Shown here: piece after piece, positions 27,334-36,198 of the stretch
Layout: every line of letters starts with the position of its first letter
Numbering within the stretch: the first letter of the stretch is position 1
NCBI RefSeq assembly: GCF_034480035.2
Contig: NZ_CP118753.2
Location: 1,003,210 to 1,067,209 of the forward strand
Origin: Methanosphaera sp. ISO3-F5
GTDB taxonomy: Archaea; Methanobacteriota; Methanobacteria; Methanobacteriales; Methanobacteriaceae
Length of the DNA stretch: 64,000 nucleotides
Direction: 5' to 3'
The notes under the pieces: model-generated
What the model was told of the DNA's origin: nothing
Seen by the model: the letters and a program-made list of their open reading frames with translations, nothing else
Databases searched by the model: none
Translations under genes and position numbers: made by a program

Positions 27334-28656
27334 ATGCGTATAGTTATTGTCGGAGCAGGTGCTGCAGGATTAACCTTAGCATCAAATATAAGAAAAAAAG
27401 ATAAAAAAACTGAAATAATAGTATTTACTAAACATAACGAAATAGCATATGCCCCATGTGCCATTCCATTAGTTCTCGGAGGATGCATAGAATCATTTGA
27501 TGATATAATAATGCATGATGCAGATTATTATCAAAAAAAGAACATACAAATTCATCTATCAACCAAAGTAACAAGTGTAGATTCAGCAAATAAATCCATA
27601 ACTTATGACGAAGAGGAAAAAACAAAAACACTTACATATGATAAATTAGTACTAGCTACAGGATCAGATATTATAACTCCCGAGTTTGACATAGATGATA
27701 TGAACAATATATATCCATTAACAACTATTACTGATGGAAAAAATATTCAAAAATCAATCGAAAATAAAAAAGAGATAATATTCATTTCAAACTTATCTAT
27801 TGGTATTGAAAGTGCATACGAATTAGCAAAAAAAGAATATAATGTAACATTCCTAGAACAATCACCAAATATTTTACCATTATTCCTTGATGAAGAAATA
27901 TCACAAAAACTAGTAGAATTAAATAAGGGAGTAAACTTTGAAACAAATGCCCATATAAAATGCATCACAACCAATGACTCTAAGAAAGAAATCCATTATA
28001 ATGATAAGATCATATCCGCGGATGTAATCATATTACCAAACATTAAAGTTCCATCCACCACTCTAGCCAGACAAGCAGGCTGTGAAATTGGAGATTTTGC
28101 AGTTAAAATAAACGAATACCTTGAAACCAGCGTAGAAGATATTTATGCTATAGGTGATTGTGTAGAAGTAAAAAGTCATATAACAGATACACAAACATAT
28201 TCACCAGCAGCAACCACAGCAGTTCGTCAGGCAATGATTCTAGCAGAAAATATAACAGGCAACAAGATAACCTTTAATCCTGTTGTAAATACAGTTGTCT
28301 CACAGGTAGGAAATTACTATTATGCATCAAGTGGTATAACAGAATCATTTGCAAACATGATAGGAATGCCCGTTGTAACACAAACCATGGATACAAAGCA
28401 AAAAGCAAGATATTACCCAGAAAATAATAACTTATATATTAAGATGATATGTAAATGTGACGGTACTATTGTGGGCTGTCAAATGATATCTAAATGTGAC
28501 CTTTCATCTAAAATTGATGTTTTATCATTTGTAATAACAGAAAACTTGAAATGTGATGAACTTGTTCAAAAAGAATTTTCTTACACGCCATCATTAGCAT
28601 CAATCATTAATCCTCTAATTAAGATATCAATGGAAATTTCTAAAAAAATAGGATGA
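27334..28656 (+). CDS. FAD-dependent pyridine nucleotide-disulfide oxidoreductase (CoA-disulfide reductase/NADH oxidase family)
   Basis: The 440-residue protein begins with the FAD-binding motif GAGAAG (7-12). It has the single redox cysteine Cys42 in YAPCAIP, as in NADH oxidases and CoA-disulfide reductases, then the second FAD motif IYAIGDC, and a C-terminal dimerisation domain from about residue 320. It would reduce disulfides or oxygen using NAD(P)H. The second nucleotide-binding loop, normally GGGxIG, reads SNLSIG here (about residues 153-158), so NAD(P)H binding may be altered or lost. The gene is single, with a possible operator upstream. The precise substrate cannot be read from sequence. 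Confidence 0.85.
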   Translation: MRIVIVGAGAAGLTLASNIRKKDKKTEIIVFTKHNEIAYAPCAIPLVLGGCIESFDDIIMHDADYYQKKNIQIHLSTKVTSVDSANKSITYDEEEKTKTLTYDKLVLATGSDIITPEFDIDDMNNIYPLTTITDGKNIQKSIENKKEIIFISNLSIGIESAYELAKKEYNVTFLEQSPNILPLFLDEEISQKLVELNKGVNFETNAHIKCITTNDSKKEIHYNDKIISADVIILPNIKVPSTTLARQAGCEIGDFAVKINEYLETSVEDIYAIGDCVEVKSHITDTQTYSPAATTAVRQAMILAENITGNKITFNPVVNTVVSQVGNYYYASSGITESFANMIGMPVVTQTMDTKQKARYYPENNNLYIKMICKCDGTIVGCQMISKCDLSSKIDVLSFVITENLKCDELVQKEFSYTPSLASIINPLIKISMEISKKIG

Positions 28657-28794
28657 AAAAACATTTAAACATTTTTTTTCCAATTCGATACATATGTCTA
28701 TAACGAAGAAAAACCTTCCCCCCTGAAATAAACTATACAATAAATGTATAACTAATAAAACATAATATATTCTAAGAAGATATGGGGACAATAT

Positions 28795-29100
28795 ATGCAG
28801 GACCGATTTATAATAGCTAAAGAATTTGCAGAAAAAATCAAATCAGAATACATTAAAAAGATTATACTTTTTGGTTCAGTAGCTCGTAAAGAAGATGAAA
28901 AAGATTCAGATATAGATATATTGATAATAAGTAACCATAGAGAAAAAATTCAAAATATTATTGATGATGAAATAGCATGGATTATGTATGATAAACAAGA
29001 ACTAATTTCAGCACACATTATGGATGAAGACCTGTTTAACCAAACAAAAAACTTCACATTTTTAACAAATGTCCTAAAGGATGGTGTTATAATTGGATGA
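28795..29100 (+). CDS. Minimal nucleotidyltransferase (MNT-type antitoxin)
   Basis: The 101-residue protein has the nucleotidyltransferase signature FGSVARKEDEKDSDIDIL, with Gly27-Ser28 and the metal-binding Asp39 and Asp41. This is the MNT component of HEPN/MNT toxin-antitoxin pairs, which modifies or neutralises the HEPN RNase encoded next to it. A GGGG ribosome binding site precedes ATG 28795. Its stop overlaps the start of the HEPN sequence, as usual in such operons, but the HEPN gene is broken. The antitoxin ORF itself is undamaged. Confidence 0.85.
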   Translation: MQDRFIIAKEFAEKIKSEYIKKIILFGSVARKEDEKDSDIDILIISNHREKIQNIIDDEIAWIMYDKQELISAHIMDEDLFNQTKNFTFLTNVLKDGVIIG

Positions 29101-29467
29101 AATAACCGCATTAATGAATTAAGCAAAACGAAAAATTAAATAATAGTAAAGTGTTATATGAAAATAAAGGTTATTCTGATTCAGTTAGTTTATCATATTA
29201 TGCAATGTTTTTATCAGCAAAAGCATTATTAATTAAAAAAAAACTGTAAATTTGGAAAAACTCATCAAAGTTTAATTCAAGAGTTTAGCAGAGTTATATG
29301 TTCATGAAGATGACTTTGATTATAATATGTATAAATATTTAGCTACTTCACAATCATTAAAAGAAGAAGCAGATTATAATGTTATAGATCGTATTGATGA
29401 AAGACTAGCAAAACAAAAAATTAATCAAGCAGAAAAGTTTATTATTGAATCTGAAAAATTCATTTAA
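29097..29467 (+). pseudogene. Broken HEPN-domain toxin gene
   Basis: Across three frames the DNA encodes the parts of a HEPN protein of about 120 residues. The pieces are DEITALMN then a stop, SKVLYENKGYSDSVSLSYYA, FLSAKALLIKK, then (after a shift near an A-run at 29237-29246) CKFGKTHQSLIQEFSR. After another shift near 29301 come VHEDDFDYNMYKYLATSQ and IDERLAKQKINQAEKFI, ending at 29465-29467. At least one nonsense codon (TAA after ATG AAT) and three frameshifts are present. It directly follows the MNT antitoxin gene, its expected partner. No functional toxin can be made. Confidence 0.75.
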
Positions 29468-29647
29468 TACAAAATTATTATATCTTACGGAAATTTCGGA
29501 AGTTTTCATATTAAATTTATTATGCTATTTGTTAAAAAAATATTAAAGAAAAAATTCATAGACTAATTTCTTGATATAATAATCAACACGCCCAATTTAT
29601 CAAAACATTATAAAATTCCTTTTCAATCAGTTTAGCCTCATCATCAC

Positions 29648-30248
29648 TTATATTTCGTTATAAATATGCTTAAAATCTTTTTTAAACCTTCTAATTGAGC
29701 GTGATGAGGGTGTAATATAATCACACACATACTTATACATATCATGATACAATGCCAAATCTTCAATTTCTTCAGAACTACTCACATGATTAGTTTTAGC
29801 ATAAACAATCAATTTTAACATAGAACGAGGACTATACGAAGTTCTACCTACACTTTTTTCACAATGTTTAATTCCACATTCATCCATAAATTCTTCCATA
29901 AAATCAACAAAAAAACGAGCCTTATAATCAAGAGGAACATTATAATCTTTAGTATTAAACACCAATTCACTCTGTGCAATATCATTATTAATTGAAACCA
30001 TAAATAAAATAACCAATACAACTAATTTCTAATATAAAATATGTACGAGAAATTATATAAACTTTACTAATTAAATAATTAACTATATAACTAAAGAAAA
30101 TATTATTATGAGTAGTATAAAATATGATAAATTATTTATTGGAGGTATATGATATAAAGAATTTATATTAAAAATTATGAAAAATAGGAGTATTAAATCT
30201 GGAAAATTTTTTTGTACTTTTTCGAAAAATTAATTTTGGCCAACACTC
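29648..30248 (-). mobile_element. Remnant of an IS1182-like insertion sequence
   Basis: A terminal sequence AATTTTGGCCAACACTC (30232-30248; inverted, GAGTGTTGGCCAAAATT) matches the ends of the copy at 39161. Inside it, ATG 30001 to the stop at 29648 encodes about 117 residues of a transposase N-terminus. The ORF carries an SPRSMLKLIVYA segment like the DUF772 domain, then TPSSRSIRRFKK. The catalytic domain and the other end are missing. A short in-frame-like tail (DDEAKLIEKEFYNVLINWAC) follows at 29585-29650 in another frame. Confidence 0.65.
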
Positions 30249-30314
30249 TAATTAACCTTCAAACAATTATTTTATTATATAAGAAAATTATCTAAATACA
30301 CATATTATAGGTTT

Positions 30315-30728
30315 TTATAACTTATCGTTTTCTTTTAAATATTCTTTTAATCCTTCTATTATTTCATTTTTCTCTTCGGGAGTAATTTCTATGTTTTCTT
30401 CCTTGATAAATGATTCGGTGAGGTTTTCAAGTAATCGTTCTTCATATTCCTTTTTCAAATTTAGTTCCATGTATAACATGGTAATATAGAACAGTTTATT
30501 ATTAATCACAGAATACTTGGAAAAATCATCATTTTCATCAGGTTCTTTCACAATTTTTTCTATTAAATCCTTTATAGATGTGTTATCTTCTTTAAGAATT
30601 TTATTGTAAGTTGTTAGTTTTTCTGGATCATACTTTTTTAGTCTGTTTATGCAATTGGTTATTATTGTAGCATTTGAATCTAAGCATATTGATATTATTT
30701 TATATATTTCATCTTCCTCGGCTTTCAT
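30315..30728 (-). CDS. Hypothetical protein, helical and acidic
   Basis: The 137-residue product is rich in Glu, Lys, Asn and Ile and predicted all-helical. It has no signal peptide, membrane span, cysteine motif or nucleotide-binding motif. The start ATG lies after a weak GAAGTG site. It is separated from the ADP-ribosylglycohydrolase gene (same strand, upstream) by about 120 nt of AT-rich DNA, so co-transcription is possible. I do not recognise the family; the region around it is full of mobile and toxin-antitoxin remnants. Confidence 0.6.
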   Translation of the reverse strand: MKAEEDEIYKIISICLDSNATIITNCINRLKKYDPEKLTTYNKILKEDNTSIKDLIEKIVKEPDENDDFSKYSVINNKLFYITMLYMELNLKKEYEERLLENLTESFIKEENIEITPEEKNEIIEGLKEYLKENDKL

Positions 30729-30848
30729 GGGTTTAACACTTCTTCTATTTTTTTGTTTATTATTATCTTATATTATTAATATTTTAAATAACTTTCATAA
30801 CACAATCACTAAAAAAATCATCACATTACCTATAAAAAAATAATGGTA

Positions 30849-31781
30849 TCAGAGGCTTTCATAGAACCTATCACATAAACTTTTCACAAAATCAATTTTA
30901 GCAGTTTTTTTCATCCACTCACATGGAATACTACTTATTCCATAATATAATCCGGTTAATCCGCCAGTAATCATAGCATTAGTATCAGTATCCCCTCCAA
31001 AATTCACAGCCTTAAGAACTGACCTAGAATAACTGCTGGAATGATATGAACAATATACAGCTACCTCTAAAGAATTAACCACGTAACCCATACTAAATAG
31101 TTCATCTTCCTCACACTCTAATACATGATTATATAAGTTTTCAAAGCAGGGATACATACTGTTTTCATAATATCTTCTTGATCTGTCAATACCTCTATGA
31201 ATTAATTCTTTTAAGTCACACTCCTTATTGTTAAGTATTTCCTGTATAATCATGTTATATATGTTGCATGATGCCTTGCTTATAGGATGTGCATGGGTTA
31301 ATGAAGATACACTATCTATAAGTTTTATCTGTTCTTTCATTGTTAATTCTTTTGCATGATTATATAATGTTATTGGCAGTATTCTCATTAATGAACCATT
31401 ACCATTATCTCGTTTCCCGTTTAATCCACACCTTGTTGCTCTAATATTGTACTGAATATGATTTATCAATGCTTCCCGTGTTGTTACACCTATATCAAAT
31501 ACCACTCCATTTGCTGTGTATTTTGATTCAAGGTACCATTGACAAAATTTCTCCATCATGTCTTCAAGGTTTATTGAATTTGTTATGCTGTCTATTGTTG
31601 CCAGGGTTAATGATGTGTCATCACTCCATGTTCCCACGGGCTGGTTGTACATGCCATGGCCTGTCATAGTAGTTGCAGGATGTTTTTTCATCTTGCTACG
31701 TGAACTAAATTCATAGGGTACTCCCAGTGCATCAGCAACTGCAGCTCCTATAATTCCAGAATATATTGTATCTTTTTCCAT
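30849..31781 (-). CDS. ADP-ribosylglycohydrolase (DraG/ARH family)
   Basis: The start was taken at ATG 31781 with GGGGTGA upstream (310 residues); the in-frame GTG at 31793 is part of that site. Motifs of the dinuclear-metal ADP-ribosyl hydrolases are present: GAAVADALGVPYEF near the start, GTWSDDTSLTLA, NGNGSLMRI and GGDTDTNAMITGGL near the end. The enzyme removes ADP-ribose from proteins, nucleic acids or small molecules. It lies 18 nt after the HNH endonuclease gene, so the two form an operon. No ADP-ribosyltransferase is seen nearby. The target is unknown. Confidence 0.88.
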   Translation of the reverse strand: MEKDTIYSGIIGAAVADALGVPYEFSSRSKMKKHPATTMTGHGMYNQPVGTWSDDTSLTLATIDSITNSINLEDMMEKFCQWYLESKYTANGVVFDIGVTTREALINHIQYNIRATRCGLNGKRDNGNGSLMRILPITLYNHAKELTMKEQIKLIDSVSSLTHAHPISKASCNIYNMIIQEILNNKECDLKELIHRGIDRSRRYYENSMYPCFENLYNHVLECEEDELFSMGYVVNSLEVAVYCSYHSSSYSRSVLKAVNFGGDTDTNAMITGGLTGLYYGISSIPCEWMKKTAKIDFVKSLCDRFYESL

Positions 31782-31799
31782 AAGCCCTGTCACCCCTAT

Positions 31800-32363
31800 T
31801 TATACTGCCATTCGTATGTTTCTTTTTCCTACTTTCTCAAAAACTTCTCGTTTAACAAGGTATTGTACTTCAGCCTCTGTTTCAACTGATTCTATGCCAT
31901 AAACATCTTCCATAAGCATGTTCACCCAGTCAATAGGTGTTACTCCATTATCAAATCCACTTGTCTGCACAACATGTATTATCGTGTTTCTTATGTTATT
32001 GTTTAACAATGGCTTGGTTGTACTCATCTCTTTTCGAGTGGGGTATAATGGGAATTCTCTTACTGTTCCATTATCATAGTTTATTGATATGCTCGTGGCA
32101 TTCCATTCATTTTTCAATAGGAATTGGCTCCATGTGTATGGGTTTACTTCCTGGTATAACTGATGGTATTTGCAGTGACATTTTTCACATAATGTTATTC
32201 CATTGGATATGTCTGAGAATAGAAATCCATAGTCTTTTACTCCATAAATATGGTGTACTTGGAGTCTTTCTCTTGATCCACAGATGAAGCATTGTTGTTT
32301 GTCCCTTTTTCGTATGTCTGTTGTCCATAGGTTAGTTTGTAAATATTTTCTACTATTCATCAT
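31800..32363 (-). CDS. HNH endonuclease-like protein
   Basis: The 187-residue protein has an HNH domain at residues 25-67: CFIC (Cys25, Cys28), HH (37-38), Asn54, LCEKCH (Cys59, Cys62, His63) and His67. The C-terminal half (about 110-187) looks like a small alpha/beta or winged-helix region without clear motifs. Tandem ATGs follow GAGGAGA; the first was taken. It is transcribed leftwards and precedes the ADP-ribosylglycohydrolase gene. HNH proteins nick or cut DNA in defence, mobile or repair contexts; which applies here is unknown. Confidence 0.8.
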   Translation of the reverse strand: MMNSRKYLQTNLWTTDIRKRDKQQCFICGSRERLQVHHIYGVKDYGFLFSDISNGITLCEKCHCKYHQLYQEVNPYTWSQFLLKNEWNATSISINYDNGTVREFPLYPTRKEMSTTKPLLNNNIRNTIIHVVQTSGFDNGVTPIDWVNMLMEDVYGIESVETEAEVQYLVKREVFEKVGKRNIRMAV

Positions 32364-32472
32364 ATCTTTCTCCTCTTGTACTATAATAAAATATTGGATT
32401 ATTTTACTATATAAAAATTACTAAAAAATATTCCATATTTATGTATAACATGATACAAATATAAAAACACGG

Positions 32473-32673
32473 AACTATATTTTACATAAATATTAATAAT
32501 AATTCACCATATTAAATAAAACAAGATATAACATAAAATAATAATTAAAAACATATACTAAAATATTATTCCAAACAATTATTAAAATCAAAAAAAAATA
32601 CAACAAAACACACACTACGTATCCACCACATTAAAGGAAAATGATAAAAATGAACCAAGAACGAATATTATAC
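32473..32673 (+). repeat. 201-bp duplicated leader, copy A
   Basis: Nearly identical to 35998-36198, including promoter-like DNA, the 5' leader and the first eight codons (MNQERILY) of an ORF. Copy A differs at the ribosome binding site: AAAGGAAAATGAT here, AAAGGAGGATGAT in copy B. The two copies lie on either side of the antitoxin/toxin pair and the IS element. Confidence 0.85.
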
Positions 32674-32964
32674 AATACTCAATGTGCATGGACATGTGAT
32701 GATGCACAAGACACAAAAAGATCAACAATAACAAGATAAAAAGCAATAAATGTTGCAGAAAAAAATCAAAAACAAACAAAACACCGACAATTACAAAGTA
32801 ATAAAGCAGACCTGTTAAGACGAACAGAACAATACAAACAACTAATCAAAGAATATGAAAACACTACACTAGACAACGAACTCCTAAAGAAGATCATCAA
32901 ATTCCAACTAAAAAAAAGCACACCAAAAAGACAACAATGTTACACACTAGACGAAAAAGAATAA
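32650..32964 (+). pseudogene. Nonsense-interrupted ORF behind the duplicated leader
   Basis: The frame from ATG 32650 runs 104 codons to a stop at 32962-32964 but is broken by TAA at codon 30 (32737-32739). The first eight residues equal those of the 36175 gene. The rest is different: a short Cys-containing stretch (TQCAWTCDDAQD), then a basic helical coiled-coil-like segment (QLQSNKADLLRRTEQYKQLI, LLKKIIKFQLKK). The ribosome binding site has also decayed. It looks like a chimeric gene formed when the leader duplicated onto another ORF, now dead. Confidence 0.6.
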
Positions 32965-33064
32965 TTCACAAATGATAAAAAATTATATATATTCTTAAAA
33001 ATATAACTCTTTACCAAGCAATTTATTTAATTCGAAAATAATTAAAAAAATGGAAGTTATGTTT

Positions 33065-33319
33065 ATGAAATCAATTCAAATATCAGATGAAGTTCATCAA
33101 TTACTAACAAAAATAAGTAATGGAACTCAAAATTTTGATGATGTTATATATAAATTGTTAATCGACTCCAAATATGTATCTAATGAAGAATTTTCTGATG
33201 AAGAGGCATCTTATTATAATGAATGTATAAGAAAAATAGAAGAGGGTGATTACTCTGGAACAAGCAAATTAGATTTGGATACTCTTGATGATGAACTAGA
33301 TAGAATGGATGACGATTAA
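33065..33319 (+). CDS. Type II antitoxin-like protein
   Basis: The start was chosen at ATG 33065 (84 residues); ATGs at 33050 and 33059 are possible. The N-terminus (MKSIQISDEVHQLLTKISNG then FDDVIYKLL) is a ribbon-helix-helix or VapB-type DNA-binding segment. The C-terminal part is very acidic (LDLDTLDDELDRMDDD), the usual toxin-neutralising tail. The next ORF, starting two bases after the stop, is a frameshifted RelE-like toxin. The pair is therefore a RelBE-type locus in which only the antitoxin remains intact. Confidence 0.75.
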   Translation: MKSIQISDEVHQLLTKISNGTQNFDDVIYKLLIDSKYVSNEEFSDEEASYYNECIRKIEEGDYSGTSKLDLDTLDDELDRMDDD

Positions 33320-33321
33320 AA

Positions 33322-33607
33322 ATGCAGTATACTTTAATTCAAACTAATAGAGCAAAAAAGAGATTTAAAACATTTTAAAAAATCAAACAAGAAGCTCTAT
33401 GAAAAAATTAAGGAAGGGTTGTACAATATACAAATAGATCCATATAATGCTGATAATATCCAATTAAAAAGTAATAAATGTCCAAAATGTAGAAGATACA
33501 GGGTTGGAAATTATCGTATAATATATTATGTTAATTCATCACAAAAAATTATTGAAATAATTAAAATATTATTCCAAGAAGAAATGATTATTCTCAATAT
33601 TAATTAA
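33322..33607 (+). pseudogene. Frameshifted RelE/ParE-like toxin gene
   Basis: ATG 33322 encodes MQYTLIQTNRAKK and then reaches a stop. In the +1 frame the protein continues as RDLKHFKKSNKKLYEKIKEG, then DPYNADNIQLKSN, RRYRVGNYRIIYYVNSSQKI and a stop at 33605-33607. This is the RelE/ParE fold (RVGNYRIIY core strand). The frames meet at an A6 run near 33354-33359; removing one A restores about 94 codons. The partner antitoxin is immediately upstream. A sequencing error is possible because a single base is involved. Confidence 0.75.
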
Positions 33608-33650
33608 ACTTTCAATAATATGTTAATCAATATTTTTTTTGTTTTTGAGA

Positions 33651-35724
33651 GAGGGTGTGCGACAACTCTCAGATATAACTATTTTTTTTATACTTTAAAT
33701 CTTTTTATTTTTATTATAATTCCTTGATTTTAATTATTTTTTTATAAATTTTTTGTATTCATTTTTATTTTACTTATTAATTGTGTTTTTTAGGTATATT
33801 TATATATAAGGTTGTATAAATATATTATATAGAGAATTGAATTTAATGATTTTGTTATTTATGGTTTTACAAGAAGATACTATTGGTCAGACATTTTTGT
33901 TACCTAAGGATATACGTACTATGATTCCTGATGATCATGTTTGTTTTTTTATTGAAAAGCTTGTGAATTGTGTGGATTTTAGTGAGATTGATTTTCAGTA
34001 TGTTGATACTCCTGGTCAGAAGGCTTATCCTGCGGCCATGTTGGTTCGTATCATTATCTTGGGTACTATTTATTCTATTCATAGTAGTCGTAAGTTGGAA
34101 CGTATTGTTCGTGAGAATATAGTGTTTATGTATTTGGCTGGATTTCAAACCCCTGTTTTCAGCACTATCGCAGCTTTTAAACGCGAACACAAGGAGATTA
34201 TAGAAAAAATTTTTCTTGAAACAATCAATTATGGACATAACAAAAATTTAATTGATTTAGACAGCATCAGCATTGATGGAAGTAAAACAAGAGCATATGC
34301 CAATAAATATAATAATTTAACCAATGAAGATGTACTAAAACTTTTACATATCATCCGTAAAGGCATTATTACGGATATGGAAGAAAATAAAGCTTTAGAA
34401 AACCGAGAAAACAAAACCGTACAAAATACAAACAATACCAAAGAACAAATCAAAGAAGCACTACGAGAAGCACGTAATATCAAAGTTAAACCAGATGAAA
34501 AACCAAAAACAATAAAGAAAATAAAACACGAAGAATCACAAGATGAAGTGGATGAAGAACAACAAACATTAGATATTTACCGTAATAAACCGATGAAAAA
34601 CAGTATGGAGCATGATGAGAGCAAATTTGACGAAGAAATGTATGAACTAATCGATGAAAATGATTTAAACTTCTGTGGAAAACAAATACTAAAACAAGCC
34701 ATAGAACACCCAGAAACAGCATACAAACAAATAAGAAAACTAGAAAAATGCAAAACAGAACTAGAAAAGAGTGGTAAAAATACCGTTAATTATACAGATC
34801 CAGAAGCACGTAAAAGTCCCAACAAAGAAGGAATAACACAAACCGGATACAACGAACAAATAGTAGTAGACAACAAAAACGGACTAATAATAGCAGTAGA
34901 CGTAACCACAGATGGAAACGACCAAAAACAACTAATACCAATGATAAACCAGACACAAACAAACCTACAAAACGCCCTAAACCTAACAAATGAAGAATCA
35001 GAACAAATAATGCAAAACATGGATATACTAGCCGATAACGGATACTACACCAACCAAACAGTACACGATATCTATGAAGAAGGAAAATACTCCATATTAA
35101 TGCCAAATAGAGAACAAGCAGGCAAACAAAAAGATTGTCTAAGACGAAACAGCCAAAGAAAAACCAACAATAACAAAAAAGACGGATACGGAAAACATAA
35201 CATGATAAAAGACGAAGAAAACTACGGATACATCTGTCCAGAAAACAAAATACTACCTGTTAAACAAGTTTACCCTGGAAAATACACGGACAGAATAATA
35301 TATTACACCAGTGAATGCAGCAAATGCCCATCCAAAAAGATCTGCTTAACCAACAAGATGACAGGTAAAGTAATAACAGATTACACAAGTGATGCCAAAG
35401 AACTACTGGCTTATAAATTCGAAACACCAAACGGACAAGCACAATACAAGAAGAGAATGCCAATGGTCGAACCACGATTCGCATACAACAAATACACACT
35501 AAAATACAGACAATACCACCTACTAGGAGTAAACAACGCAAAAATGCAACAAACACTCATGGCCACAGCACAAAACATAGTAAAAATACACAACATAGAA
35601 CAAAAAGAACTAACAAACAATAAAAAGACAATAAATCTAAATTAAAAAATAGAATATAAAATTAAAATTGAATTAAAGTGCCCATAACAATTATCCTAAA
35701 ACACAATAATTGTTGCACACTCTC
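33651..35724 (+). mobile_element. Apparently intact IS1182-like insertion sequence
   Basis: Imperfect 17-bp terminal inverted repeats: GAGGGTGTGCGACAACT at 33651-33667 and AATTGTTGCACACTCTC at 35708-35724 (inverted GAGAGTGTGCAACAATT). The 2.07-kb element carries one long transposase gene. A TATA-like TTTATATATAA lies at 33799-33809. No target-site duplication was evident. Confidence 0.75.
33846..35645 (+). CDS. IS1182-family DDE transposase
   Basis: About 599 residues from ATG 33846; starts at TTG 33837 or ATG 33861 are possible. The N-terminal DUF772-type domain (PAAMLVRIIILGTIYSI) precedes the DDE catalytic core: Asp144 in SIDGSKTRAYA, Asp397 in LADNGYYT and Glu542 in PMVEPRFAYNKY. A cysteine cluster (CSKCPSKKIC) lies between the last two. 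A charged, low-complexity insertion with many Glu/Lys (about 175-260) separates the first Asp from the rest. It catalyses cut-and-paste movement of the element. All three acidic residues are present, so it may be active. Confidence 0.88.
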   Translation: MILLFMVLQEDTIGQTFLLPKDIRTMIPDDHVCFFIEKLVNCVDFSEIDFQYVDTPGQKAYPAAMLVRIIILGTIYSIHSSRKLERIVRENIVFMYLAGFQTPVFSTIAAFKREHKEIIEKIFLETINYGHNKNLIDLDSISIDGSKTRAYANKYNNLTNEDVLKLLHIIRKGIITDMEENKALENRENKTVQNTNNTKEQIKEALREARNIKVKPDEKPKTIKKIKHEESQDEVDEEQQTLDIYRNKPMKNSMEHDESKFDEEMYELIDENDLNFCGKQILKQAIEHPETAYKQIRKLEKCKTELEKSGKNTVNYTDPEARKSPNKEGITQTGYNEQIVVDNKNGLIIAVDVTTDGNDQKQLIPMINQTQTNLQNALNLTNEESEQIMQNMDILADNGYYTNQTVHDIYEEGKYSILMPNREQAGKQKDCLRRNSQRKTNNNKKDGYGKHNMIKDEENYGYICPENKILPVKQVYPGKYTDRIIYYTSECSKCPSKKICLTNKMTGKVITDYTSDAKELLAYKFETPNGQAQYKKRMPMVEPRFAYNKYTLKYRQYHLLGVNNAKMQQTLMATAQNIVKIHNIEQKELTNNKKTINLN

Positions 35725-36174
35725 CATTTTTCTCTTTTAACTCATTTATTATATTATATGTGTATAATGCTTATTTTTATTAGTTGTTGCTATTAATATA
35801 ATTAAATTATTATTTAAATATGTATTTAATTATTTTGTTAATTAGAATTCTAGTGTGTATCATTATGAACAAAGATAATGCAGTATTTTTATCCGGATAT
35901 TTTTCTATTTCAATAATAAAATGGAATATATAATAAAATATATATTATTTTTTTATTCCATATTTATATAATAAAAGATACAAATATATAATTATCTAAC
36001 TATATTTTACATAAATATTAATAATAATTCACCATATTAAATAAAACAAGATATAACATAAAATAATAATTAAAAACATATACTAAAATATTATTCCAAA
36101 CAATTATTAAATTCAAAAAAAAATACAACAAAACACACACTATGTATCCACCACATCAAAGGAGGATGATAAAA
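35725..36174. other. Intergenic region carrying duplicated leader copy B
   Basis: After the IS end the DNA is AT-rich and non-coding. The last 200 bp are the duplicated leader, which supplies the promoter and ribosome binding site of the next gene. Confidence 0.5.
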
Positions 36175-36198
36175 ATGAACCAAGAACGAATATTATAC
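35998..36198 (+). repeat. 201-bp duplicated leader, copy B
   Basis: Matches 32473-32673 with few differences. Weaker similarity extends left to about 35957. This copy keeps the intact GGAGGATGAT ribosome binding site and leads into a full-length ORF. Confidence 0.85.

Noticed and set aside
32650-32964. Reading the in-frame stop as recoded (pyrrolysine or selenocysteine)
   Set aside because: The codon is TAA, not TAG or TGA, and the ribosome binding site is also degraded; a pseudogene is simpler.
33641-35735. Target-site duplication for the intact IS
   Set aside because: The bases next to both ends do not match; T-rich flanks give only trivial similarity.
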